Of a DNA stretch of 6,658 nucleotides, positions 1-6,658 are shown one piece after another. The translations under genes were made by a program, and so were the position numbers. The notes beneath the pieces are model-generated. The model was not told the origin of the DNA. It saw only the letters and a program-made list of their open reading frames with translations, and searched no databases. Source of the DNA: Alphaproteobacteria bacterium (GTDB lineage: Bacteria > Pseudomonadota > Alphaproteobacteria > Rhodobacterales > Rhodobacteraceae); the NCBI GenBank assembly GCA_030424705.1, contig JAUHWJ010000111.1, positions 1 through 6,658 of the forward strand, written 5' to 3'. How positions within the stretch are numbered: the stretch's first letter is position 1; each line of letters begins with the position of its first letter.

Positions 1-185
1 AACTTCTCACCTGGCGGCAACTCGGCCTGCATGAGAAGCCCGCCCATCTCCTCAATCTCGGAGGTTACTGGGATCCGCTCCTCGCGCTCTTCCGGCAATG
101 CGTGGACCGCGGCTTCGCCTCGCCCGGCTTTCTCGGCTTTCTCGCCGTGCACGAGACGCCGGAAGCGCTGCTCGACGCGCTCTGA
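1..185 (+). CDS. LOG-family (TIGR00730) nucleotide 5'-monophosphate phosphoribohydrolase, C-terminal end only
   Basis: This is the 3' end of a gene that enters from the left edge. Reading in the frame of codons starting at position 3 gives 60 residues ending at the TGA at 183-185. The fragment carries the C-terminal signature of LOG proteins: TW-x-QLGLH-x-KP near residues 3-13, then LLN-x-GGYWDPLL at 16-27, then a DRGF-x-SP segment and a closing E-ALLDAL helix. LOG enzymes are cytosolic and hydrolyse the N-glycosidic bond of AMP or cytokinin ribotides, releasing the free base and ribose 5-phosphate. Many were once misannotated as lysine decarboxylases. The catalytic PGGxGTxxE motif lies upstream of the window, so activity cannot be judged here. 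The gene converges on the minus-strand operon with a single base between the two stop codons. The family call is confident; the in vivo substrate is not known. Confidence 0.88.
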   Translation, partial: LLTWRQLGLHEKPAHLLNLGGYWDPLLALFRQCVDRGFASPGFLGFLAVHETPEALLDAL

Positions 186-186
186 C

Positions 187-2280
187 TCAGCGGCCCTCGA
201 CGCGCCAGGCCGCGACCATGAGACCCGCGGAGAGCAGCAGCATCAGCCATCCGGGCGCGAGCGGCGTGAGGCGCACGTCCTCCACCGCATATGCCTCCCG
301 CCGTGCGAGCCCCGCCCAGCCCCGGCCCGAGGCGGCGCGGCCCTCGCCGACCCGGCGGATGTCGGGCGGCCCGTCCTCCAGCCAGTGCGCGCCGCCGCGT
401 GTCGCGGTCAGGAGCGCGGCGATCGGCTCCGCGCTCGCCACCGCCCGCTCGAACTCCACCGGCGCCGGCGGGCCGATCGCCGCGATGGAGGAGAGCGCGC
501 CGTCGGAAAGGAGATGAAGCCCCTGCTCCTCCGCCTCGAACACCGCACGCCAAAGCCCAGGCCCCGCCGCCTCGAAGGGGACGACCGAACGCGCGCCGGA
601 GGGTGCGACGATCTCCAGCCGCTCCGGATTCTCCTTCACCGAACGGCGCGTGACCGTCAGGCGCGCGCCCTCCGCCACGGCCGAGAGCGCCTCCTCCTCC
701 AGCTCCGGCTCCTTCATCAGCCAGTGCGCGAGGCGGCGCAGAAGCTCCGCCTGCGGCCCCCCGCCCTCATAGCCGCGGGACCAGAGCCAGGCATGGTCCG
801 AGCCGAGCACGGCGACGCGCCCCTCCCCGACCCGGTCGAGCACGAGGAGCGGGCGCTCGTCCGCCCCCGCCATCACCACCTCGCCGGAAAGGCGCTCCAT
901 CTCGATCTGCCGCATCCACCGGCCCCAGACGGGCGCGCCCGGCGCCCCCCCATTGAAGAGGTCGAGCCCGGCGGTGACCGGGTGGCGCGCGCCCGGCTCC
1001 GTCACCCTGGGCAGATAGGGAGCCTCGATCAGGCCGCCTGTCGGCGCCACGGGCAGGATCTCCGCCAGCGGCGTGCGATAGAGGCTCTCCACCCCCGCGA
1101 ACCAGGGCCCGGCGGCGATCAGCACCGCGCCGCCGTCCCGCACATAGCGCGCGATGTTGGCTATGTAGGGCGAGGGCAGCACGCCGCGGCGTCGGTAGCG
1201 GTCGAAGATGATGAGGTCGAACTCGTCCACCTTCTCGAGGAACAGCTCCCGTGTCGGGAAGGCGATGAGCGAAAGCTCGAAGACCGGCGTCCCGTCCTGC
1301 TTCGTCGGAGGGCGAAGGATGGTGAAGTGGACGAGATCGACGGAGGGATCAGCCTTCAGCAGGTTCCGCCAGGTCCGCTCCCCCGAATGCGGCTCGCCCG
1401 AGACAAGGAGGACGCGCAGCCGGTCCCGCACTCCGTTCACGGTGAAAGCGGCGCGGTTGTTCCGCTCCGTCGCCTCACCCTCCGCAACCTCGAGCGCAAG
1501 CTCTACGATGTTGGCCCCGCCATGCGTGATCGGAATCGTGAGCGACGCCTCGCGACCGGGCGCGACCGCCGTCTCCCCCGCCGGCGCGCCGTCCACCGAA
1601 ATCGTGACGCGTGCGGCTGGCAGCGCCGCAAGCCGCGCCTCCGGGCCGAAATCCTCGACCCGGAAGCGGAAGGTCACGTCCTCTCCGACAATCCCGAAGG
1701 CCGGCGCCGCGCTGACATGGAGCCGCCGGTCGAACTCGCCCCGCGCCCCGGTCAGGAGCGCGTTGACCGGGCCCGGGAAGCTCTCGAGCAGGTCCGCGTC
1801 ATGCGCCTGCCCGTCCGTAACGAGGAGCGCGCCCGCGATCCGGTCCTGCGGAACCTCCGCCGCGGCGGCGGTGAGCGCGGAGAGGAGCCGCGTGCCCGGG
1901 TCCGTCACCGGCCCGCCCTCGTTCCTCACGCGGACGACGCGGTGCTCCAACGGGTTCTCCGGATCGCGCGCGTTCAGCGCCTCGATCGCGGCGAGCGCCG
2001 CCGCCTCCGCCTCCGCCGCCTGGGCCGTCCGCGCGCCGATGGACTGGCTCTCGCTCTCGTCCACCACGATGAAGGCGATGTCGGTCAGCCCCCGCCGCAC
2101 CTCCCGCACCAGTGAGGGGTTGGCGAGCGCGAGGAACAGCGCGCCGAAACCGAGCGCGCGGAGCGCCCAGGCTGGCGAGCGCGCCAGTGCCGCGTAGACG
2201 ACGAGCAGCAGCGCCACAGCCCCCGCGAGGAAGAGGAGGAGCGGCGAAAGCGCCGGGTCGAAGGCGAGCGCGGCGTTCAA
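187..2280 (-). CDS. Membrane-anchored VWA / glutamine amidotransferase-like protein (697 aa)
   Basis: This is the last gene of the operon and its biochemical role is unknown. Predicted membrane helices lie at about residues 12-30, 38-54 and 674-691. Arginines in the first loop and after the last helix favour a periplasmic body. A VWA-like domain covers about 65-180, with an intact MIDAS motif DESES (D74, S76, S78) and TDG at 155-157. It is followed by an Ig/CARDB-like beta region at about 185-282, a class I glutamine amidotransferase-like domain at about 285-520, and a second beta-rich region at about 530-605. The amidotransferase elbow region (GGAVLIAAG, 383-391) has no cysteine, and the whole protein lacks cysteine, so it cannot be a Cys-His-Glu glutaminase. 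The start is TTG, overlapping the upstream stop as TTGA, with GAGAGG eight bases before it. No other good start precedes the first helix. Proteins of this layout are often annotated simply as 'glutamine amidotransferase' in alphaproteobacteria, which probably overstates the function. Confidence 0.88.
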   Translation of the reverse strand: MNAALAFDPALSPLLLFLAGAVALLLVVYAALARSPAWALRALGFGALFLALANPSLVREVRRGLTDIAFIVVDESESQSIGARTAQAAEAEAAALAAIEALNARDPENPLEHRVVRVRNEGGPVTDPGTRLLSALTAAAAEVPQDRIAGALLVTDGQAHDADLLESFPGPVNALLTGARGEFDRRLHVSAAPAFGIVGEDVTFRFRVEDFGPEARLAALPAARVTISVDGAPAGETAVAPGREASLTIPITHGGANIVELALEVAEGEATERNNRAAFTVNGVRDRLRVLLVSGEPHSGERTWRNLLKADPSVDLVHFTILRPPTKQDGTPVFELSLIAFPTRELFLEKVDEFDLIIFDRYRRRGVLPSPYIANIARYVRDGGAVLIAAGPWFAGVESLYRTPLAEILPVAPTGGLIEAPYLPRVTEPGARHPVTAGLDLFNGGAPGAPVWGRWMRQIEMERLSGEVVMAGADERPLLVLDRVGEGRVAVLGSDHAWLWSRGYEGGGPQAELLRRLAHWLMKEPELEEEALSAVAEGARLTVTRRSVKENPERLEIVAPSGARSVVPFEAAGPGLWRAVFEAEEQGLHLLSDGALSSIAAIGPPAPVEFERAVASAEPIAALLTATRGGAHWLEDGPPDIRRVGEGRAASGRGWAGLARREAYAVEDVRLTPLAPGWLMLLLSAGLMVAAWRVEGR

Positions 2281-5096
2281 TTCCCCAGCCTCTCAAGCAG
2301 CGCCGGCACATGAACCTGATCGGATTTGTAGTTGCCCGTAAGCGCATAGAGCACGACGTTGACGCCGAATCGGAAGGCGAGCTCCCGCTGGCGGAGGCCG
2401 TCCGCCCGGCCCACCGGCGCAAGGAAGTCGCCCCCCTCGCTCACCGCCCATGCCGCCGCCCAGTCCGCCGAGCCGATCACGACGGGCGAGACGCCGTCAT
2501 TCGGGTCGGAGATGAGGCTCCTCCCCTCCTCCCCTTCGGGCGCGGGGCGCGGCGCTTCGAGCCAGACTTCGCCGCCGGTCCATCGCCCCGGAAACCGGTC
2601 GAGGAGGTAGAAGGTCCGCGTCAGCACATGATCGGCCGGCACCGGCACGAGCGGCGGCAGGTCGAGCGCCGCAACGAGCCGCCGGAGCGCCCCGGCGTTC
2701 GGGCCGGAGGCGGAGCCGCCGCGGGCGAGATGCGCGTCCCGCGTGTCGATCAGGAGCATGCCGCCGTTCCGCATGTATTCGTTGAGCCGGGTGGAGGCTT
2801 CGTCGGAAGGCGTCGGCTGCCGGTCCGTCACCGGCCAGTAGAGGATCGGGTAGAAGGCGAGCTCGTCCGTCTCCAGGTTCACCGCCATGGGTTCGACCGG
2901 CTCGACCGCGGTGCGCGCGGCGAGCACGCGAGAAAGGCCGCGAAGCCCCGCCTCCGCCATCCGGTCAACCTCCGAATCCCCGGTCAGGATATGAGCGAGC
3001 ACGGTCTGGTTCGCGGCGATCACCGCGCGCTCCTCGGAGCTTTGGGCCTCCGCCGCGGGCGGCGCGCCGAGACCGGCGGCGAGCAGCAACGCCGCCACGC
3101 CGCCGCCGAGCCGCAGCCGCCGCCCGGAAAGCCGCATCGCGGCGATCAGGTCGGCCATGAAGAGCAGCACCGCAAAAGCGAGCAGCCAGTGCGCCAGCGG
3201 CCGCTCCGTCCGCCCGCCCAGCGTCTCGACCCCGGCCGAAAGCGGCGGCCGCGGCGCGAGTGTGAGCCCCGCAGGCTCCGGGAAGAGATTGTAGGCGAGC
3301 CGCGCCGTCTCCCCCGCATAGAGCCCCGGCGGCGCGTCCGGCCCCGCAGGTTCGGCGAGCCTCGCGGCGGGCACCGCTGCCGCGTCCCCCGCCGCCGGGG
3401 CGGCGCGGCCAAACCCGTCCAGCGCCGCGACGAGGCGCATCGGCGCCTCGGGCGGCGGCGCCTCGCCCGCCCCGCCGCCAGCGGAAAGCGCGATGAGCCG
3501 GCGCTGCATGTCCACGAAGAGGCCCGAAAGCGGGAGGGAGGACCATTCGGCGTTCGCCGTGACATGGAAGAGAACGACCCGCCCGTCGCCGAGCGGCGCG
3601 GCCGTCACCAGCGGCGTCCCGTCCTCCAGCGTCGCCCAGGTCTTGTCCGCGAGATCGGGGCCGAGCCGGGCGAGGATCTGGCTTGAAACGGTCACCTCCC
3701 GCGGCGCGGCGAGGCCGAAGAACGGGCTCTCGCGCGTGAAGTCGCGGATCGCCTGCGGCGCGCCCCATGCCATCGCGCCGCCCACCGCCCGGCCCCCGGC
3801 GCGAAGCGGGACAGGGAGGAGCGGGTCCTCCTCCGCCGCATCGGCGGCCCCGGCGGCGGCGAGGTCGGCGCCGCGCGCGAGCCGCGGCCCCGCGAAGCGG
3901 ACGAGAAGGCCGCCCGCGCGCACGAATTCCTCCAGCGCCTCGCGCTCTGGCCCTGCAATCCTGCCGATATCGGCGAGATAGATCGCGTCCGGATTGGCGG
4001 CGATGAGGTCGGGGACGCTCCCCTCCACCACCTCCGCGTTCCGCTCCAGCGCGGTGCGGAGATAATGGAGCGAGGAGACGAGGCGCAGCCCGCCGTCCTC
4101 CGCCGCCCCGGCGGCGAGGCCGACGCGCCGGCGGCGCTGGCTCTCGTCCGTCAGGGCGACGGCCCCCGCGCTCTCCTCCTCGATGAGGGCGAGGCGTGTG
4201 ATCTGGTTGCGAAGTTCGAGCGGCAGGTCGATCTCGGCGTCGGCCACGTCCTCGCCTTGCGCGAAGATCGCCTCCGCCGTCGCCAGCCGCCGCTCCCCCT
4301 CGCCCTCGCCGGGCGCTCGGCCGAAGACGGCGACGCGAGTAGCCTGCTCCGGGCCGCCGCCCGCGCGAAGGGCGGAGACCACAAGCCGCCCGTCCTCCAG
4401 CCGCGGAGCCGATAGCGCGGAGGCGGTCGCCTCAGGCCCGATTACCCGGAGCGCGCCGAGCCCGTCCAAAGCCCGCGCCAGCGCGCCGGAATCGCCATGC
4501 GCCAGCCCGTCCGTGATGAACACGACGTCGAGCGCCCCCTCGGCGTCCGAGGGGCGCACCATGCCTTCGAACGCCTCCGCCCAGTCCTCCCGCAGCGGCG
4601 CCCAGGGCTCCGGCGTCAGCGCCTCGACGACGCCGCGCCACTCTCCCGCCGGCCGCGGCGCAAGGCGGAAATCGGGCGGAACCGGCTGCGCGACGACATG
4701 GAGGGAGACCGGCCGCCCCGCCCGCTCCGCCCGCTCGATCTCGGCCAGCGCCGCCTCGCGCCTCAGGTCCCAGTCCGGCGCGCTGGCCCAGCCGCCGTCC
4801 ATCACGATCGCAACGGGGCCGGAGCCCGTCAGCCGCTCCTTCGGGTTCAGCACCGGCTCCGCGAAGGCGAGGATCAGCGCAGCGGCGAGCGCCATGCGCA
4901 GGATCAGGAGCCAGAGCGGCGTGCGGTGCGGCGTCTTCTCCGGGTCTTCGAGCCCGAGGAGGAGCCGCACGCCGGGGAAGGAAATGCGCCCGGGCGCCGG
5001 CGGCGTCGCCTTCAGCAGCAGCCAGAGCGCCGGCAGCGTCGCCAGCGCGGCCAGCAGCCACGGGTTGAGGAAGGCGAGCGCGCCGAGGGTCAGCAT
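2277..5096 (-). CDS. BatA-like / DUF4159 membrane protein (939 aa)
   Basis: This is the third gene of the operon. The N-terminus (about 1-80) matches the BatA-type N-terminal double-transmembrane domain, with LAFLNPWLL and helices at about 9-28 and 60-82 flanking a positively charged loop. A VWA-like region follows at about 94-220. Its MIDAS position reads DGGWAS (D100), which is degenerate, although ITDG survives at 194-197. The region from about 340 to 540 resembles a GATase-like fold without cysteine. Helices at about 634-654 and 663-677 flank an arginine-rich loop. The C-terminus (about 690-935) is a DUF4159 domain, with the signature DELAFYPILYWPV at 744-756 and LNEYMRNGGMLLIDTRD at 771-787. 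Charge distribution predicts that both large parts are periplasmic. The ATG shares its A with the preceding TGA (TGATG), and a run of six Gs lies eight bases upstream. The protein has no cysteine. Its function is unknown. Context suggests a partner or client of the MoxR-DUF58 pair in the cell envelope. Confidence 0.92.
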   Translation of the reverse strand: MLTLGALAFLNPWLLAALATLPALWLLLKATPPAPGRISFPGVRLLLGLEDPEKTPHRTPLWLLILRMALAAALILAFAEPVLNPKERLTGSGPVAIVMDGGWASAPDWDLRREAALAEIERAERAGRPVSLHVVAQPVPPDFRLAPRPAGEWRGVVEALTPEPWAPLREDWAEAFEGMVRPSDAEGALDVVFITDGLAHGDSGALARALDGLGALRVIGPEATASALSAPRLEDGRLVVSALRAGGGPEQATRVAVFGRAPGEGEGERRLATAEAIFAQGEDVADAEIDLPLELRNQITRLALIEEESAGAVALTDESQRRRRVGLAAGAAEDGGLRLVSSLHYLRTALERNAEVVEGSVPDLIAANPDAIYLADIGRIAGPEREALEEFVRAGGLLVRFAGPRLARGADLAAAGAADAAEEDPLLPVPLRAGGRAVGGAMAWGAPQAIRDFTRESPFFGLAAPREVTVSSQILARLGPDLADKTWATLEDGTPLVTAAPLGDGRVVLFHVTANAEWSSLPLSGLFVDMQRRLIALSAGGGAGEAPPPEAPMRLVAALDGFGRAAPAAGDAAAVPAARLAEPAGPDAPPGLYAGETARLAYNLFPEPAGLTLAPRPPLSAGVETLGGRTERPLAHWLLAFAVLLFMADLIAAMRLSGRRLRLGGGVAALLLAAGLGAPPAAEAQSSEERAVIAANQTVLAHILTGDSEVDRMAEAGLRGLSRVLAARTAVEPVEPMAVNLETDELAFYPILYWPVTDRQPTPSDEASTRLNEYMRNGGMLLIDTRDAHLARGGSASGPNAGALRRLVAALDLPPLVPVPADHVLTRTFYLLDRFPGRWTGGEVWLEAPRPAPEGEEGRSLISDPNDGVSPVVIGSADWAAAWAVSEGGDFLAPVGRADGLRQRELAFRFGVNVVLYALTGNYKSDQVHVPALLERLGN
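2289..2294 (-). promoter_or_regulatory. Shine-Dalgarno site that fixes the TTG start of the VWA/amidotransferase-like gene
   Basis: On the minus strand GAGAGG lies eight bases before the TTG at 2280-2278. This is a near-consensus ribosome site inside the last codons of the DUF4159 gene. Together with the TTGA stop/start overlap it supports TTG as the true start and translational coupling to the upstream gene. Confidence 0.6.
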
Positions 5097-6013
5097 CAGC
5101 GGCGCCCCCCGGCGAGAAGAGCGTAGAGCCAGAGCAGCGCCTTCCGCGGGCTCTCGTCCGTCCGGTGGACGAGCACGCGCCAGCCGCAGCGCCGGGCGAG
5201 CCGCTCAAGGTCGGCGCGCCGCTCCGCCAGCCGGTCTCTGTAGGCCTGCTGGAGCCCGCGGGCGCGGTCCGTCTCGAACTTCACGCTGCGGCCGAGCGAT
5301 TCGAAGATCAGCCGCCCGTCGAAGGGAAAGGTCTCCTCCGCCCGGTCCACCACCTGCACATAGGCGCCGGAAACGCCGGAGGCCGCGGCGTGGATGAGCG
5401 CGGGGAAGATCTCGTCCCGCGCGCCCATGAAATCGGAGAGGAACACAGCCTGCCCCCCACGGGCGAAATCCGCACGGGGCGGCGCGCCGAAATCCGGCCG
5501 GCTCGCACGCGTCTCGGTGAGGATCGCGCCCATCCGGATCAACTGGCTCTCCCCGCTCGCCGGCCTTGCGGCGTCCGTGCCGAGGAGGCTTACGCGCTCC
5601 CCGCCCCGGATCAGCAGCACGCCGAGCGCGAGCGAGAGGAGCGCCGCCCGCTCCGCCTTCGTGCGCACCGCGCCCTCGGAGCGGAAATCCATCGAAAGCG
5701 CGTCGTCGCGCCAGATCGAGACGGTCTGCGCCGCCTCCCACTCCATCTCGCGCACGAACATGTGATCGGACCGGGCGGAGCGCCGCCAGTCGACCGACTG
5801 GTGCGGGTCCCCCGGCAGCGCCTCGCGGAACTGCCAGAAGGCCTCGCCCGGTCCCGCCCGCTTCCGCCCATGCACCCCGGCGGCCACCGAGGCCGCGAGC
5901 CGCTCTGCCTCCGCCAGAAGCGGCGGGAGCGAGCCGGAAATGCGCTCCGCGTCGCGCCGGAGCCAGCCGGCGCCCACCCGTTCGACGGGCTTCGGGGCGG
6001 CCGGAACGGCCAT
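5096..6013 (-). CDS. DUF58 domain protein (305 aa)
   Basis: This is the second gene of the operon, at a normal length for the family. The DUF58 core is clear: FREALPGDP at 62-70, then SVDWRRSAR at 73-81, followed by a VRE-x-E segment and the MIDAS-like strand. DUF58 proteins contain a VWA-type fold and are almost always encoded beside MoxR ATPases. Here the expected D-x-S-x-S reads DDALS at 103-107, so the first serine is alanine and metal binding may be weakened or lost. A second conserved strand, FLSDF, is at 191-195. There is no signal peptide or convincing membrane helix, so the protein is probably cytosolic or peripheral, although the last 15 residues (LLWLYALLAG) are hydrophobic. The ATG start overlaps the moxR stop as TGATG, with GGAAGA nine bases upstream. 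It probably works as an adaptor between the ATPase and the membrane proteins; this is inference. Confidence 0.93.
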   Translation of the reverse strand: MAVPAAPKPVERVGAGWLRRDAERISGSLPPLLAEAERLAASVAAGVHGRKRAGPGEAFWQFREALPGDPHQSVDWRRSARSDHMFVREMEWEAAQTVSIWRDDALSMDFRSEGAVRTKAERAALLSLALGVLLIRGGERVSLLGTDAARPASGESQLIRMGAILTETRASRPDFGAPPRADFARGGQAVFLSDFMGARDEIFPALIHAAASGVSGAYVQVVDRAEETFPFDGRLIFESLGRSVKFETDRARGLQQAYRDRLAERRADLERLARRCGWRVLVHRTDESPRKALLWLYALLAGGRR

Positions 6014-6658
6014 CAGGCCGCGTCTTCCGCCGCGCCGAGCGCGCGCGCGGAAAGCGCGTCGATCACCCGCTCGAGGCTGTCGCCCTCCGCCCGCGCGGCG
6101 AAGGTGAGCGCCATGCGGTGGACGAGCGCGGGCCGCGCCAGCGCCGCAACGTCGTCGATATCCGGGGCAAGCCGCCCGTCCATCAGCGCCCGCGCGCGGG
6201 CGGCGAGCATCAGCGCCTGCGCAGCGCGCGGCCCGGGGCCCCAGTTCACCGCGCGCTCCACAAAATCATAGGCTTCCGCCTCGCCGGGCCGCGCCGACCG
6301 GACCAGCCGTAGGATCGCATCCACCACCCGCTCGCCCACCGGCATCCGCCGGACAAGCCGCTGCGCCGCCATCAGCTCCTCCCCGGTGAAGACTGGCGCG
6401 GCCGCCGCCTCGCCGAGCGAGGTCGTGGCGATCAGGATCTCCCGCTCCGCCGCCAGCGTCGGATACGTCACGTCGATCTGGAGCAGGAACCGGTCCAGCT
6501 GCGCCTCCGGCAGCGGATACGTCCCCTCCTGCTCGATCGGGTTCTGCGTCGCGAGCACATGGAAGGGCGGCGTCAGGTCCCGCCGCTGGCCCGCGATGGT
6601 GACGAACTTCTCCTGCATCGCCTGAAGGAGCGCGGATTGCGTGCGCGGGGAGGCGCGG
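6013..6658 (-). CDS. moxR: MoxR-family AAA+ ATPase, C-terminal 214 residues (start outside window)
   Basis: This is the first visible gene of the operon. The reading frame stays open to the right edge, 13 codons beyond an internal ATG at 6618. Those codons read [13 protein letters not shown], which is continuous with the following MQEKF and is the conserved MoxR stretch just after Walker B, so the internal ATG is not the start. Visible motifs, numbered in the fragment, are sensor 1 LATQNP at 35-40, the arginine-finger segment EAQLDRF at 51-57, and the sensor-2 helix [10 protein letters not shown] at 140-149. Walker A and B lie outside the window. The lid domain is complete and ends normally at the TGA at 6015-6013. 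MoxR proteins are cytosolic hexameric ATPases that act as chaperone-like remodelling factors for complexes containing VWA-domain proteins. The gene overlaps the DUF58 gene by one base. The family is certain; the client is unknown. Confidence 0.95.
   Translation of the reverse strand, partial: RASPRTQSALLQAMQEKFVTIAGQRRDLTPPFHVLATQNPIEQEGTYPLPEAQLDRFLLQIDVTYPTLAAEREILIATTSLGEAAAAPVFTGEELMAAQRLVRRMPVGERVVDAILRLVRSARPGEAEAYDFVERAVNWGPGPRAAQALMLAARARALMDGRLAPDIDDVAALARPALVHRMALTFAARAEGDSLERVIDALSARALGAAEDAA

Noticed and set aside
126..143. Tandem 9-base repeat (ggctttctc twice)
   Set aside because: It simply encodes GFLGFL in the LOG C-terminus. Two units in frame are not evidence of a repeat array.
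190..213. Inverted repeat gcggcc/ggccgc with a 12-base loop just after the LOG stop, a possible terminator
   Set aside because: The stem is only 6 bp, no T-run follows, and it lies inside the last codons of the opposite gene. Such pairs are common by chance at this GC content.
31..2115. A 694-codon open frame on the + strand, opposite the VWA/amidotransferase-like gene
   Set aside because: The translation is extremely arginine-rich and low in complexity with no recognisable domain. It is the mirror of a GC-rich coding strand, where stop codons are rare in antisense frames, and it overlaps the true LOG frame at its start.
3135..3137. Met654 of the DUF4159 protein as an independent internal translation start
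   Set aside because: No Shine-Dalgarno-like sequence precedes it and the frame is continuous with the upstream helix, so fusion within one protein is the simpler reading.
2112..3686. A 524-codon open frame on the + strand, opposite the DUF4159 gene
   Set aside because: It shows the same antisense effect, dominated by Arg, Pro and Gly with no motif, while the minus strand encodes a well-supported family protein.
6187..6202. A 16-bp perfect palindrome (cgcccgcgcgcgggcg)
   Set aside because: It lies inside the MoxR lid-domain codons and consists of alternating C and G. It is expected in GC-rich coding DNA and no second copy was seen.
4183..6271. Long + strand open frames (4183-5397 and 5165-6271) opposite the BatA-like, DUF58 and MoxR genes
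   Set aside because: They cross the junctions of three real genes, are Arg/Ser/Ala-rich, and resemble no family. They are explained by base composition.
6013..6618. The ATG at 6618 as the start of the MoxR gene
   Set aside because: Thirteen further in-frame codons upstream match the conserved MoxR core, and a start here would omit the whole ATP-binding site.

Overview
The window is very GC-rich (roughly three quarters G+C by eye), almost wholly coding, and looks chromosomal. The protein families and their order suggest an alphaproteobacterium, most likely of the Rhodobacterales/Paracoccaceae type. This is an inference from family resemblance; no search was run.

Layout. At the left edge (1-185, + strand) is the last 60 codons of a LOG-family (TIGR00730, 'lysine decarboxylase-like') nucleotide phosphoribohydrolase. 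Everything else is one tightly packed minus-strand operon. In transcription order it holds a MoxR-type AAA+ ATPase (6658-6013, start outside the window), a DUF58 protein (6013-5096), a 939-residue membrane protein with a BatA-like N-terminus and a C-terminal DUF4159 domain (5096-2277), and a 697-residue membrane protein with a von Willebrand A-like domain and a glutamine amidotransferase-like domain (2280-187). Each junction overlaps: TGATG, TGATG, then TTGA with a TTG start. This implies one polycistronic mRNA with translational coupling. The operon promoter lies beyond the right edge. The operon's last stop is one base from the stop of the convergent LOG gene. There is no intergenic stretch longer than a few bases, and I see no tRNA, rRNA, CRISPR array, insertion sequence or phage signature.

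How the genes may work together. MoxR ATPases commonly occur with DUF58 and VWA-domain proteins and are thought to remodel or activate protein complexes, as in the bat (Bacteroides aerotolerance) operons. Here a cytosolic pair (MoxR + DUF58) is joined to two large inner-membrane proteins whose bulk is predicted to be periplasmic. This fits an envelope-associated chaperone or sensor assembly of unknown client.

The most interesting details are these. The metal-binding DxSxS motif is intact only in the last protein and degenerate in the other two VWA-like proteins. The GATase-like domain has no nucleophilic cysteine, and both large membrane proteins contain no cysteine at all. A similar Y/F-[VM]-R-x-G-G motif recurs three times across the two membrane proteins. 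The DUF4159 domain is preceded by an internal signal-peptide-like segment, which suggests an ancient gene fusion. The system is a conserved but poorly characterised cluster rather than demonstrably new.
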